From positions 83,402,925-83,466,924 of the forward strand of contig CM038225.1 of the NCBI GenBank assembly GCA_021442155.1: a stretch of DNA of 64,000 nucleotides, in the 5' to 3' direction. The notes under the pieces are model-generated. The model searched no databases, had not been told where the DNA came from, and saw only the letters and a program-made list of their open reading frames with translations. Shown one piece after another: positions 1-13,545 of this stretch (position 1 is the stretch's first letter; every line of letters starts with the position of its first letter). The DNA is from Cymbidium sinense (taxonomy: Eukaryota > Streptophyta > Magnoliopsida > Asparagales > Orchidaceae). The translations under genes and the position numbers were made by a program.

Positions 1-1374
1 GGATATATGATCAATCAAAATGAGATCTCAGAGTAATTCTTCTGTTATCCAACCATGGGCAAAATTTCCCCCACTAGCTTCACATTCTAATTGATATGAA
101 CATATAACACATGCTTTTTAGTTAAGTTTCACCTTAGCCAACATTTTCTTCAAGCGATAACAATTATATGAGCCAAGATATTAATGTTTCTTCGTTAAAA
201 TTAGTTTCTATATGAACTGAATACACATTCATTAGGATGTAAAAAATGGAACAGCCTACATCAAATTTTACATCCCAAGAAATGACAAGAGTAGCTTCCA
301 CCATTCCACTAAAGCGTGATGATCATGCTCCACTTCAAAAAAGAAAAGGAACCCTGCTAATGTTTTTTATCACACCAAAACATCACAAACCAATGTGCCC
401 ATAGGCCATAAAAGTACATCTTCATTGCTATAGTCGAGGGATGAGAAAACATCCATATCTTCCAGCCACAATGCTGAGTAAATCAGACCTATGCAAGGCA
501 AATCTGTGAAGCCCCAGTCTACAACACATTTAACATGCTGCTACCTCTGCCAGTCTCTCTCTGTTTACTCACGGACCACCAATGTGTTTAAAATCACAAT
601 AAGTGTAGACACTATCACTAACCCAAATATAAACTTATCATATATGTGATAATCTTCAATTTAGAAAATTAGACACAGAAGTCAAAACAGAAACAAAAAT
701 CAACTTTTTCAAATCACAATGCGTGCAGTCGTGCAGAAACTTTCCCGAGCAAGTCAATTGAAAACCTAGCATCCATGTGAGAAAATCTGAGTGCAGTGGT
801 TAAATGGAAACATTACCCAATCTTTTTCACGCAGAAGCTAGACAAAGTCATAACGCTAGAGGAACAGGCAGGAAAAGTAACATGGAAACCCCAACTGTCA
901 TAACAAATTGCACCAGCCGTCCATTTCTTAGGGAACAAGCAACTCAGGTAGGGAACTGTGGATCACAAGAGCTAAAATCGAAAAATAGTCACACTGTTTC
1001 TTTTTCTTTGTAGGTAGCGAAACGAAAAACCAAAGAAATAGATGCAGCAAAATTAGGCGCAATAGCTAGAATGAAGGCGAAAGGGCTTTTCTTCGAATGC
1101 GAAAATGTCAAAAGGATTCAAAATAAATAAATAAATACTTACGAATTCTTCGGTTCCTATAAGATAAACTAGAAATCCACTGATCACAGAGTAAAAAATC
1201 GACTCAAACAAGAGAGAAAGCTAGTTTGAGTCACGGGGCACGACTTGAGAGGAACCTAACACTGCAATGCAATGGGATCAAAGAAATGGAATTTGCTAGC
1301 TCTGGTTCAGGCAGTCTGCCGTATTGTGACGATGTCGGTACCGGTGTTTGGATTATTTTTGGGGAATTCGTTAC

Positions 1375-1376
<2 letters not shown>
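1..1376 (-). other. possible 5' exon and first intron of a minus-strand host gene
   Basis: This stretch is not part of the retrotransposon cluster and is less AT-rich near 1150-1370. Read on the minus strand, about 1370 down to 1143 looks like a 5' non-coding exon: mixed composition, CT-rich patches, then a consensus splice donor GTAAGT (plus-strand ACTTAC at 1137-1142) followed by T-rich, intron-like DNA. No convincing coding exon or acceptor is visible between 1 and 1137, so any coding part would lie left of the window. The (AT)n tract would sit just upstream of the transcript start. It could equally be unrelated intergenic DNA. This is inference from one splice-like signal and composition; transcript data would settle it. 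Confidence 0.25.

Positions 1377-1458
<82 letters not shown>
1377..1458. repeat. (AT)n microsatellite
   Basis: An uninterrupted AT dinucleotide run of about 80 bases. Open frames through it in all directions encode only alternating Tyr-Ile and are not genes. It borders the possible gene 5' end to its left and very AT-rich DNA to its right. Confidence 0.97.
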
Positions 1459-1460
<2 letters not shown>

Positions 1461-1550
1461 ATATATATTAATTTTAAATAATATATTAAAAATAATAATA
1501 ATATTGTCATTTACTTTTTTTTAAGTACATTATATATTTTTATGTTTAAA

Positions 1551-2006
1551 AATATTATATTTGTAAATATTAAATTTTAAATATTAGTTATATAAGTGTA
1601 TAAAATTTATGCATTAGATATGTAAATCTTTCATTTTTTTTTATATTTATCTTTCATTGCATTTATCTTTAGAAGATTTACATACATATCACTTAAAGCA
1701 TTATTATTTTTATATATAATATCTAAAGCTCTAATTTTTATTTCTAACACTATAAAAATTTTAATGCTAAAATATAAATTTTTTGAAAAATATTATATTT
1801 GTAAATATCAAATTTTAAGTATTAATTATATAAATGTATAAAAATTATACATTACATATGTAAATCTTTCATTTTTTTCCTTTTTTTTCCTTTTTTTTTC
1901 ATCTTTCATTGCATTTATCTTTACAAGATTTACATACATATCACTTAAAGCATTATTATTTTTATATATTACACCTAAAGCTTTTAATTTTTATTTCTAA
2001 CTCTAT
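1551..2006. repeat. 238-bp direct tandem duplication
   Basis: Unit 1 starts at 1551 and unit 2 at 1789. Both run through the same ordered landmarks: a TATTATATTTGTAAATAT start, a run of T before ATCTTTCATTGC, then ACATACATATCACTTAAAGC and a TTTTTATTTCTAAC end. The copies differ by scattered substitutions and T-tract length, so the duplication is not very recent. No coding potential or known element is recognised. Confidence 0.85.
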
Positions 2007-2899
2007 CCCTTTTGAAGAAGATTCACTTATTTTTTTATGATTTAAAAATAATATGTATAGATTGTAGGCTATTACAATTATCAAATTTGGGATTCTAACT
2101 TTCTTTATTAGAATATGAGTTAATATATAATTTTTTAAAATTTTCTTTTGGTAATTCGATCACTAAATTACTTTTTATAATTTTGTTCAGTAAGTATTAT
2201 ATTCTCGAAAATGAGCTCAGGTCGATCATTCGATGATTCACAGTGAAGGGCAATAAAAAAGATCATCATATATATTGTTGATGCAATTTAAAATGTGTTT
2301 TATTCACATGTCATATAAGGTAGAAATGTTGGTAGAAAATGCTCTTGGAACCAAGCACATGAGAATAGTGATTATTTCATTTTTTTTAAATAATTATATA
2401 ATTAATAATCTTGTGATGATCAATGTTCTTGTACTTGCAATCATTCTTATAATTTTGGCACGTGTTATCATGTAATCCAATTTGTTTTTAATAATGATTA
2501 GATGTTATCAATTGAAGGAACTATTGTGCTTTTTTTTCTTTTTTTTTTCCTTTTTTTTTTTTTTGAGAAGTTAAGATATGTTATTATTTTTATATTTTAT
2601 CAATTGACATTGCACTCCAACCCTCAATGTGTTTCCAATCTTCGGCCTCCAAAGAAGTCATCATGCAGCTTTGCAGCAAACTAGATAACTCCAAAGAAAA
2701 AATAAATAGGGAAATTTAAATATCAATCATCTAATTAACCAATATGTATAACTCCAAAATGGAAAACTCTAAAGAAAAATCTTAAATATTATGGTGCATA
2801 CCATGAGACAGCCCAACATCACCTTGCACATGGCATTAATAAAATTAAAATATTTTATGGTACTACGCAAGTTACAAACCTAAATTTCTAATGCTTCTA
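2007..2899. other. AT-rich intergenic DNA, no gene seen
   Basis: About 0.9 kb with no supportable gene. It contains a T-rich tract at about 2529-2565 that creates a poly-Phe open frame, which is not a gene. A slightly more GC-balanced patch lies at about 2605-2690. Nothing here matches the LTR family to the right. Confidence 0.6.
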
Positions 2900-4012
2900 G
2901 CCTATAAGTTCACGAAAAGCTTGTGTTCGATTTGATAATAAGCTCATGCTCGATTCACTCATTAAACTAGTAAGACAAGTACGAACAAAAATTTTGAGCT
3001 CAAAATATAAACGAGCATACACAAATGAGGCTCTGTTCACTCATGTTCAGCTCAAATAAGTTTAAAATTGAAAATTATTAAGAAATATTTTAAAAATAAC
3101 ACACACACACACACACACACATACTAGCTAAAATCATTTAGTTTGATTCTTTAGTTCCTCCAATGGTAGCCTTCCATTCTCGTGTCTTGAGCAAACACTA
3201 GGTTTAGGGTTTTCAATTTGTTTCTTCATTTTTCAGTCATCGTCATCCTCTCTGTATGAATCTCTCTCTTCATTGTTAATCTTAGGTATTGCACGACCCT
3301 TAATAGCCCTTAGCCAATCTCTCATTTATCATGTTCATATCTCACATCAAATATCAACTATGAAATTTTATTTTTGGTTATTACCAATTACCTCTTCAAC
3401 TTTTTTTGTGTATGTCCTACATTAAATGTAATCTTAGATTCTCGATTTCTATCAATGTTTACTTAGTTGTTGTTTTTTTTCTTTTGATATTACTGTAGGG
3501 TTAGAAAGTTCTATGGTGCTTTATTTACTAAGGTGGGGTTGTTCTTGTAATGGTAAACTTTGATGAGTTCATATACCAAAGCTGTTAGGGTTTGTCATAG
3601 GGTTACCAAGAGGTTACTGACTTGCTACAGTAGAGTAAATGAGGGGTTATTATGGTGGGGTTGTTGAGAGATTGCTATAATGGGATTGTTGTGGTAGTTG
3701 ATATTTTGGGGTTGCTATGCTTATGAATTTACACAAGAAATTAAACCAGATATTTGTGATTTTTTGAGCTAAATCCGAGCTTATTCATGAGTTGCATTCA
3801 AACTAAAATCAAGCTAAATTCAAGCAAATGAACAATTGAGCTTAATTCAAGCTAAACACAAGCTAATTTGAACAAAATGACCAATATGGAGTCGAACACA
3901 AACAGACTTATTACGAGCCTATTTTGAACCTGAGCAAATCTCTAATACAATTTAATCCAAACGAGTTGCACACAAATAGAACTTCAACTCACACATGTTT
4001 GGCTCATTAACA
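2900..4012. mobile_element. possible degraded DNA transposon with GAGCTC-type subterminal repeats
   Basis: Both ends are built from short repeats around AAGCT/GAGCTC and 'attcaagctaa' (2920-3060 and 3750-4010), in roughly opposite orientation. The right end read on the minus strand starts GGGGTGTTAATGAGCC, a start I associate with widespread plant repeats having such subterminal GAGCTC arrays. The interior (3130-3750) holds GGGGTTGTT-like low-complexity DNA and no transposase frame. The terminal inverted repeats are too eroded to align by eye and no target duplication is evident, so superfamily is unassigned. Confidence 0.3.
3099..3122. repeat. (AC)n microsatellite
   Basis: About twelve AC dinucleotides in a row, inside the possible DNA transposon. 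Confidence 0.95.
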
Positions 4013-6264
4013 CCCCTTCTTAAATGAACCACCAAATAGGTTACCTTTTTTTTTATCATTACCATGTATAGGAATAAATTTCTTGAAGAATGTTTTAAGT
4101 TCAAAACTCAAAAAACAACAGCTTTTGTAATTATAAAACCTAATAACCTGGACTTTAAATTAGCTGATGAAATACCTCTAGCTATGAAGTTCTTCTATTA
4201 TAAGCATCATTGAGGGAAAATAAATAGTGCTCAAAATCAACTTATTTTTCTTGAACTCAAAAAACTGCAACTTATGCCTTTAAGTGCGGAGTTTGACCCA
4301 TAGAGATGTAGGTGTTGACCTCACTTTTAGAGTGAGGTTAACCATCCCCTCCTTATACCTTGGATTCATCTAGGAACTAAGGTATTCCTAGGATTAGGAC
4401 ACTCTAGTGGTTAGGTGAACACTAATCTGAAACCTAAAAGACTTATAGGATCCAACCATAGGGCTAAAACTCAGTCTAGGATAAGCGGGACCCACCTACC
4501 CTAAACCCAATCAAACTCTATAGCAAATTAATCCCTCAAACCCAAACTAATTGATCACAAATTTAACCTTAACCAAACTCTAATGATTCTAAATCTAATT
4601 TAACCCATTAAGATTTAATTTGGCCTAATGGCTAAGTTGACCTAATATCACCCACTTAGACTTAAGAAAGATGAATCTAAAATCAATCCAATCCAATTGA
4701 AATTAAGCTCACCCAAGCCCATTTGACCTTTAATTGAACTTTACTCGACCTTGATTGCAACTTAATTGAGTCTAATTGAACCCAATTGACCCGTAACCCA
4801 AGCTGGCTCATTTTAACCCTATAGGGTCAAAATTCAATTCAACTTGATTTAAGACAAATTAAATCAATCCAAATCTCATAATTATTATAAACACCCTATT
4901 AAACATTATTATTTAGTCCGATCAATCTAATTACATAAATGGATTCAATTAACCCAACTTGACATATTTGCCCTAAAGGGTTCGAATGAATTAGAATCCA
5001 ATCTAATCTAAATTAATTGCAACCAAAGTCATCAATCAATTCTAAATTCATCATTGAATATCTCCCAACATTCAATTGATCTCAATTGAACCCAATCAAG
5101 CCAATTGACTCACTTGACCCAATTTGGCTTAAAAGATCAAATTGAGCCAAACCTTAATTCAATTCATATTAGATCAACTCAATCTATTCAATCACTTTTA
5201 AAATGATTTTTGATCATACTTGATTGCAATTAATAGAACTCAATTGAGCCAACTTGACCATTTGACTCAGGTTATCCCAATTTGAATTCAAGAGTCAAAT
5301 TAGGCCAAACCCCATTCTAAGTCAAATTGAGTTGAACCTCTATCAGCCATAAATTGATTATTGAACACTCTTAAATCACCAATTAAAGCCAACTTGGTCA
5401 AACTAACCCAATTAATCCATTTAACCCAATTTGATGTAAAAGACCAAATGAATCAAAACCTATTCTAAACCAAACCAATTCCAATCAAAACCTCCAATCA
5501 GTTTTAAATGATCAATCAAACACAACTCAACCCCTCATCCAACCCAACTTAACCAATTTGACCAAATTGATCAATTCAACTTATTTTAATCCAAATGAAC
5601 CCATATAAGCCAAACTCAAATTCACTTTAAATCAAATCAAATTTATTGCACTAATATATTCCAAATGATCATTTAAACATAACACAATATCCCTCTTAAT
5701 CCAATTTGGTCAATTGGTCAACCTATCTCATTTGAACCCAAATTGACCTGTATGTGTCAAATTGAGCTAAATCCAATCAAACTTGACATGACTTATCCTT
5801 AGGTCCTCATTGACCTGCCCAAGTGAACCCAACCCATAGTAAACTAGATATGGCTCAAACCAAGTGAACTAAAGGTTCCAAATAGAATAAAATTCTCATT
5901 TGGAATGCCTACCCAACCCCTTAGCCCTTGGCAGCCATCTTTGGCTCTCTTTGGACATATGTCCACTAACTAGTCTAATCCAAAGTTGTTGGGTTTATAC
6001 CTTAACCAGGGGGAGGACCTCCTCCCCATGGTCGACAATTGACCCACCTCAAAAAGATGTACACCCCATGGCAGGTCACCAAACTTTCGAAGCCACTCAA
6101 GCACTTCCACATCATTAGTCTTTTTCCATCTTCGACACCTATGTCGGATGGAGGGTTACCAAAAGCTGAACCAATCCCATGGCTTAGTTCATTTGGGGAG
6201 GAGAGTATACTCCTCCCCTTCCATTCAAACTCAAGACACACACTCCTCAAGCCCTCTCATCAGT

Positions 6265-7746
6265 CCCTAAGCATCCATAGAGCTCCTTGTGCTCTCTACT
6301 AGTGGCGAGGCCAACTCCTCTCTCAACCTGAGCACCCATTTTATCTAACCTCACCAAAACTCCATCAAACTCAAATGAATTCCCACACCTTCCTTATACT
6401 TAAGCCGATTGAAATGAATCGAGAAACACTCAATTCAAGTACCAGATGGCACCCCATAACCAACTCCGGTGAGCTTTGCGGTGGTGCTTAATCTAGAGGA
6501 CAACTGAAGAAGAGGTAGCTCGTGATCTTCTCAGCAGGGGTTTGCCTCTTCAAAGTGAAACTACCTTAATCGGTGGACCACCAGTCTTCAGCTCCAATGA
6601 GGTGAAACCATAACTCTAGCCACTAGGTGTTGGTCTTTTGTAAAGAAATTTTGCATGTGATGTGAATCAAGCGATGATCCCTTTAGGGTACTCCCCTAAT
6701 AAATTTGCATTTGAATCCACCATTGAATGAGCTCTGACAAGTTTGAATCAGGTGATGGAAGCCAGATGGTGACCGTCTCTCACCACGAGTAAAAGATGAA
6801 TCATCAGTTGTCCATTCCACTTGATTAAAATGGATGGCCATGATTAATCTCATTAGATTTATTCGATTTAGTCTTTTTAAAACATAGGATTAATCTCCAT
6901 CACTCGATCCATGATCGGATGGCCAAGAAAGCATATTTGCCTCCACGAGTTAACTGGATAATTTAAATAGCCAATCTTACAATGTCACACAAAAAGCACT
7001 AATCCCCTAAGCATCCATAGAGCTCCTTTCTCTCTAGGTGGCCAACTCCTCTCTCAACCTGAGCACCCATTTTATCTAACCTCACCAAAACTTCATCAAA
7101 CTCAAATGAATTCCCACACCTTTCTTATACTTCAGCCGATTGAAACGAATCGAGAAACACTCAATTCAAGTACCAGAAGGCACCCCATAACCAACTCCGG
7201 TGAGCTTTGCGGTGGTGCTTAATCTAGAGGACAACCGAAGAAGAGGTAGCTTGTGATCTTCTCAGCAGGGGTTTGCCTCTTCAAAGTGAAACTACCTTAA
7301 TCGGTGGACCACCAGTCTTTAGCTCCAATGAGGTAATCTGTTTGAAATCATAACTCTAGCCACTAGGTGTTGGTCTTTTGTAAAGAAATTTTGCATATGA
7401 TGTGAATCAAGCCGTATGATCCCTTTAGGGTACTCCCCTAATAAATTTGCATTTGAATCCACCATTGAATGAGCTCTGACAAGTTTGAATCAGGTGATGG
7501 AAGCCAGATGGTGACCGTCTCTCACCACGAGTAAAAGATGAATCATCAGTTGTCCATTCCACTTGATTAAAATGGATGGCCATGATTAATCTCATTAGAT
7601 TTATTCGATTTAGTCTTTTTAAAACATAGGATTAATCTCCATCACTCGATCCATGATCGGATGGCCAAGACGAAAGCATATTTTCCTCCACTGAGTTAAC
7701 AGCCACTTTGGATAATTTAAATAGCCAATCCTACAATGTCACACAA
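6265..7746 (+). repeat. about 740-bp tandem duplication inside LTR S1
   Basis: Both units start CCCTAAGCATCCATAGAGCT (6265 and 7005) and end at AATGTCACACAAAAAGCACT (about 7000 and 7743). The units are nearly identical apart from small indels and a few substitutions, so this duplication is much younger than the LTR. After unit 2 the text GCATCCATATAGC resumes, hinting at the start of a third register. No other LTR copy here has it. Confidence 0.9.
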
Positions 7747-10418
7747 AAAGCACTACAACATCAGCATCCATATAGCACCAACTATGTAAATGGCTTAATT
7801 AAGATTAAGATGTGATTTAATTAGCCAAAACTTTTAAAAACCATAACTAACTATAGAAAAATTAAAAAATATAAATAAACTCATTTTGTAAAGGGTAAAT
7901 AAAAGAGAATTAGGGAAAAAAATAAAATCTCTAATTTTTGCCTAGTGAATAGTGACTAATTAGAGATTGGAGTTCTACTAATTATCTTAATTAAGCCTTA
8001 ATTACTTAGCTAATTGGTTAAAAATTTGGTGTGATTGTTCCATAGGATGACATCTATCTCCCATAATTTTCTCTAGGCAATTTGTCAGGTGATTTAGGGG
8101 ATCTCAATTTTCAAACCCTAATTAATCATTTTATGTTCTAATAATTATTTAGAATTAAATTTTTTTTAAAATAATTATGAAAACTTAATTGAGCATTAAT
8201 ATAGTAAGGGTGACCATACAAATTAATTATAGCCTTTGGTTCTAATTATTTTCTAAAATCTCCCCAATGAGCCTTTAATTAATTAATTAATTAAATCATT
8301 AATTAATATAGGACTTAAGAAAATCATAGTAATTAGATTAGATCATTAAAAATTTTAATCAAGTCCTCTTTGTGCTTAGCAAACAAAGGGGTTCCCAATA
8401 AAACCAAAATCTCTAATTAGTTTGGGGTATTTTGAAAGTAATTAATAATTTTAAATTTTCTCTATTTATTTAATTAGTCTTTAAATATAAGCCTAATTGC
8501 ATTATAATTTTTAGGACATGTTTAATTTATGTTTGTGCATTTCCATTGATTTTATCATAATTTTTAGGCTCATATTCAAGAATTAATTAAATTTATAGGT
8601 CACTTTGGGCCTAATTTGATTAAGAGCTTAATTAATCTTAATTAAATCATAAAGAATCACTTGAGTTAATCTTAAATCACTTAATGAACAGAGAAGGGCA
8701 TGAGTTGAATCTTAATTATTTCTTCTCATCTTTAGGATTAAATAATTTAAATCCCAACATTAAACCATAATGAACTTGATTAAACTTAAGGAGTGTTTAT
8801 TTAGTATGAATGCCTTTAAGACTTAGTGAAGTCAAATAATTCATTTAATAATGCTTAATTTCTTTGATTCAAAGATTTATAAATTTGTATTCCACTTGCC
8901 TCATACATTCATATTTTAAAGAAAATTTAAAATTTTGCATTTAATTGCATGACTTGGAATTAAATATTATGGCAATTATCACTAATAAATCTCAAATTAT
9001 TTTTTGGAATAATTATGATATGACTATTAATTAGATGTTAATCAACTTAAATATAATAAAAATCCAAATCTAATTTCTATGGGCATATGAATTATAATGA
9101 GGTGTTTAGTGAAGCCAAATTCTCACTTTTATAATAATAAGAAAATGATTTAGAACTTCCTCAAACTCATCTTTATATTTACATATATGCATGTGTATAA
9201 GAATCAACAAGCATATAGTTTGGATATCACAGGAATGTGAGACTTTAAGTAGTCCCAAGGGGGTATCTGATTACCCCACTTCCCTAGTTCAATAATGACA
9301 CTTACTTGTATGAATCTAATATACATATGTATATTTACAAATAAGATATGATAAGATAATCTTTCTTCTATAAGGTTCGTGCATCATGTATGGATTTATA
9401 TGCAAAAACACTTATGCACGAAGTGTCTATTAATTAAAATAGGATGTATGTTTATTAAATTTAAAAAAGGTACTGATAATAAATATTAATAGATGATGAA
9501 GTAAAATCAATTATATATCAAATTTGATTATAGTTTGGCTTCATTTGATGCTTTTTATATTTAAATAAAGCTTCCTAAGTCAAATCCAAGAATAAGTTCT
9601 AATTAAACTTATAAACCCTTCATTAAGAGAATTATAAGGTATGAAATTCACTTTTTAGAATCAATCTAAGGATGGGATTAAGAAAGAATCACTCCTCTTT
9701 CTTCTCTTTATAACTTCAAATTATAAGTTTAATAATCATTCCAAATCATTAATAACATAAATTGTAACCACCCTTAATAAGAAAGTTGAACATTCAACAT
9801 AGAAAACTCTTAACCTCAAAGACCGATCAAGGCACACCACACTAACTATAACACACACATTAAGATACTAAGTCACTGATCTTAGTCTTTGGTTAGGCTA
9901 GTGATTGTTGTGATGATGTGATGTTTTATTTTGTAATGTAATACTTTATAATGAATGTTAGAATTATTTATGCATAGACTATATGTTAGAGCGATCATAA
10001 ACTAATGGTGTTTTCTGAATGAAATTGTTCTTAAGGGACATTGTAACAAAAAATATAAATGTTTTTTATTATAGGTGCCACTTAATTCCCTGAGCATAAT
10101 CCATTAGAACAGGTGGGCTTGGTTACTCAAGACATAGTGCTAAGTCCAAATATATGAAATATAATTATTTGGATTGAATGTATATTAAACTAACCTCTAT
10201 TTTGATGGTGTAGTTGGATTTTCAGTTTTCATGAAAATGTGATTTTTGCAATAGGATTAGGATTAGACCTATGGGGTTTAGGATGAGCAGTAGCTGGAAG
10301 GCATAGACTTAAAGGCTCCTATGATGTCTGAAGTGTTAATCCATGAAGTAAAGATGAAAAACAAAGAACTGAATACCCTTATTACTTTTTTTAATTATAA
10401 TTTTATTGTAATCTGGGT

Positions 10419-10427
10419 TGTATAAGG
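10419..10427 (+). promoter_or_regulatory. LTR TATA box (S1)
   Basis: TGTATAAGG followed by GTAGAG. The same site, as TGTATAAGG or TATATAAGG, is at the equivalent position in the four other LTR copies that reach this part. It lies about 1.4-1.5 kb from the LTR 3' end. Transcription start would be expected about 25-35 bases downstream; that is inferred. Confidence 0.6.
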
Positions 10428-11828
10428 GTAGAGTTCAGTTACCTAATTTCTTTTCTTTTGCATAGTGTACGTCAGTACCCGGCCGCATCGACATCTTACT
10501 CTTTTACTGATTCATGTTTGATTGTTGTATTAATATTGTCTGTGTATTAAAAATGACATGCTTTTTATAGGTTTCTTAAAGTGTGATTGTTTGTTATGTA
10601 GCTTGGATATGTTAGGCTCTTTAGGAAAAATTAAATTTTCTATCCCAACTTAATAATTTTAACTAAAATTTAAGCAATTCATAACCTCATTTGAAAGCAT
10701 AGATTTTAATCAAGAAAAGTAAAAGATTTAATAACCTTAGTTATATGATTATATGTTATAACAGCATGCATGTATATTGTTTCATTCTTGCAAATAAGAG
10801 ATCTTCACTCTTGACGATAATGGATAGGCTTGACGTGTGATAGTAGTTCTTTACAGTGGAGAACACCTCTTCCCTCTGATTTAACCAATAACTAAATTTC
10901 ATCATGCATTTATGCATAAGCTCTCCTAAGCCTAAATCCGAATGATGAGTCAAAAATAAAATAAAAATGTGTAAATTTTATTTCATTAGTATAAGTCATG
11001 ATTTACACACCAATCATGATCTAGTCTCATAGGAAGTGAGTTTAAGACTTTAGAAATTTTTCTAATTAATAACAACCTTGCTATCTTGCATTTACATATG
11101 ACCTGCTCACATGATTTTAAATCGTAGGTGTTAGCTAGCAGCCACATAAGGTGACTATAAGTCCAGAAGAGTCATGATAAATTCACTCTCTCTAGTGGAA
11201 GTGAAACTAACTTATCCAACTTTGACAAGTAAAATTAGATTGAGCTTTTAGCTCTAGATATAAGTTTTGAGGTTGCTTGTTTCTCTTTTGTTATGAACAT
11301 AAGTCCTCACTTCTTAGGTATTTTCATAATCTTGTATTGTTGGAATCTAAGTCTTAACTTTCTAATAAAATTTTAACTCAAATCAAAGAATAATTCTCTC
11401 TTTCAAAATCATAAAATATCACTATAAGGTAGACTAAAATACTCACTAGACTTCCTAATATCCTATGTGCTTCCTACTTATTCTTCTCTAGAATCTATTA
11501 AGAACTCTTCCTATTCAAGCTCTTCCTGATTTCTTTTCAAAAATTAATAATTCTTTGATTATTAATCTTTGAAAGCTCTGAAGGCATTAGTTGAGTACTT
11601 TAATCAAGAGTGTTTTTAGGATATTCTTATTTCTTAGGATGTAATTAACTATAAAAGCTTGCTTTTATAGGGAACTAAAGAACCTAGCATAAAATAAATC
11701 CTACTTTACTTCTCTATGTAAAGTAAGGGAAAAATCTCCAGTATATATGTAGACCCATCTACTTTAGGAGTCCTTGATAAATGATTAAGTCTATTGAAGG
11801 TTGATGTTTTTTTCTTTAGAGATAATAT

Positions 11829-13545
11829 TATTGACCTCACTTTTGGAGTGAGGATTCAACTCCTCCATCATAGATCTAGGAGTCTTCTAGACACTAAGAG
11901 CTCCTTAGTCATAAGACACTTCTAGTGGCTAAGTGAACACTTAACCTAAGTCTAGAGACTTAGAAGGATTAGCCATAGGATTAGGCTATGCCTTAGGACT
12001 TAGGGAAACTTACCTAACCTATAGCCTAATCAAATTTATGCATATCGCCTTAGCCAAATTCCAACCTCAAATCAATTACAATTCAATCCAAATAATCAAA
12101 CAAAAATCAAATCTACCATAATCCAAACCTAAGCCCATGATTTAATACTATGGACTTAGCGAAATCTTCCTTCAATTATTTTTTTCATAAATCAATTAAT
12201 CCTTGAATCACCATTCCAAATTAAATCTACAATCAAACCCAAACCTAAGCCTATGATTCAACCTTATGAACTTAGGCAAAATTTTCTTCAATCCAAATCA
12301 AACTCAATTGATTTTCTCATGAATCAATTCAATCCTTCAATCATCATTTTGAACCAAATCAAATCTACATTCGAAACTAATCAATTAAAATCAATTCAAT
12401 CAAACCTAACCTATCCCATTTGAACCCAAATATTAAAATGAGCCAAAAACCCAATTAAATCCAAATCAATTGTAACCAAAGCCATAAATCAATCCCAAAT
12501 CAGTATCCAAACTTCATTAAACTCGATTCAACCCAAAATCCAACTCAATTAGCCCAATTGGTCCACTTGACCCAAAGTGACCAATTTGACCAAATTGAAC
12601 AAACTTCAATCGAGCCCAAATCGGATTGAACCAACCCTCCAAATCTTCTCCAAGATGATTGTTGATGATCTTGGATGGCTTAACTACAATAAATTCAATT
12701 CAATCAAGCCAATTGATCTATTTAGGCTCACTTGACCCAAAGTGACTTAAAGGATCTATTTGAACCAACTTTCAATCCAACATAAATTAGATTGAACGAA
12801 ATAAATAAAACCTCCTACAATGACAGTTGATCATCCTTGATTGATCAATTATCATTAATTGGGTCAAATCAAGTCAACATAGTTATTTTACCAAATTAAC
12901 CACTTAATCTACATGAGTCAAATGAACCAAATCTCTTCTTGAGCGAAATTTATTGAAACTAATGATTCACATCAACCTAAAATCAATCCTTTAACATGAT
13001 TTGACCATCAATTGAGCCAAACCCTTTGACCCAAGTTGACCCAATTTGACCTAAAGAGTTAAATTAGGTCAAACCAAAATCTAACCCAAATTAATTACAA
13101 CCAATGGCTCAAATTCATTCCAAATTGATCATTGAACATGATCAAAGCCTTAATTGAACCCAATTTAAATAATTGGACCCAATTGACTCATTTATCCTAA
13201 ATTGACCTAAAGGGTAAATTTGGCTTAAATTATTCCTAAATCCAAATTGATTCAAACCAAAGCCTACATTCATTTTCAATTGATCAATCAAACATAAACC
13301 AATGCCTAACCTAAGCCAATTTAGCCAATTTGGCCAAATTGGTCAACTTGACCTATTTGACCCATATGGACTCAAATGAGCCAAAATCAAATCGAAGCTA
13401 AATTGAACCAAACCAATTACACCAAAATATTCCAAATACTCATTTATACTTGACCCAAACCTTGGTTTAACCCAATTTGACTAATTAAATAACTTGACAC
13501 AACTTAGCCCAATTTGACATACATGGGTCAAATTAAGACAAACCC
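11829..13545 (+). mobile_element. S2: 5' fragment of the family LTR
   Basis: It starts at TTGACCTCACTTTTGGAGTG, with the initial TG eroded to TA, directly against the truncated end of S1. It continues through the 5' LTR part with words such as 'ccaattgacc' and 'aattgatca' to about 13545. The middle, AATTAATT-rich and TATA parts are absent. About 80 bp of unassigned DNA (13546-13625) separates it from R1. Confidence 0.75.

Larger units (their letters stand above)
4313..11828 (+). mobile_element. S1: near-complete solo LTR of the Tat-type Ty3/gypsy family
   Basis: It begins TGTTGACCTCACTTTTAG, the same terminus seen at 21558, 36049 and, reversed, at 57032. The order is that of the E1 LTR: a 5' part rich in CAATTGACC-like words (to about 5850), a more GC-balanced middle (5880-7770), an AATTAATT-rich part (7780-9800) and a 3' part with a TATA box (9850-11828). 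The last roughly 100 bp, which in other copies run to ATAAACACCACA, are missing where fragment S2 abuts. No internal region follows, so this is a solo or truncated LTR. The middle carries a 740-bp tandem duplication absent from the other copies. No convincing target-site duplication is seen; the five bases to its left are GTAGG. Confidence 0.82.

Noticed and set aside
1000..1018. Plus-strand acceptor-like TTCTTTTTCTTTGTAG
   Set aside because: No plus-strand exon follows and the other splice-like signal nearby is on the minus strand; T-rich runs ending in AG are common here.
1226..1510. Open frames encoding long Tyr-Ile runs, both strands
   Set aside because: They are produced by the (AT)n microsatellite.
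2502..2684. Open frame with a poly-Phe stretch
   Set aside because: Made by a T-rich tract; no start context or domain.
6002..6302. Overlapping 82- and 87-residue frames
   Set aside because: Inside the GC-balanced middle of LTR S1; not conserved in S3, S4 or E1 LTRs.
9220..9300. Possible host coding exon in GC-richer text
   Set aside because: It is the single-copy version of the block that is triplicated in the E1 LTRs.
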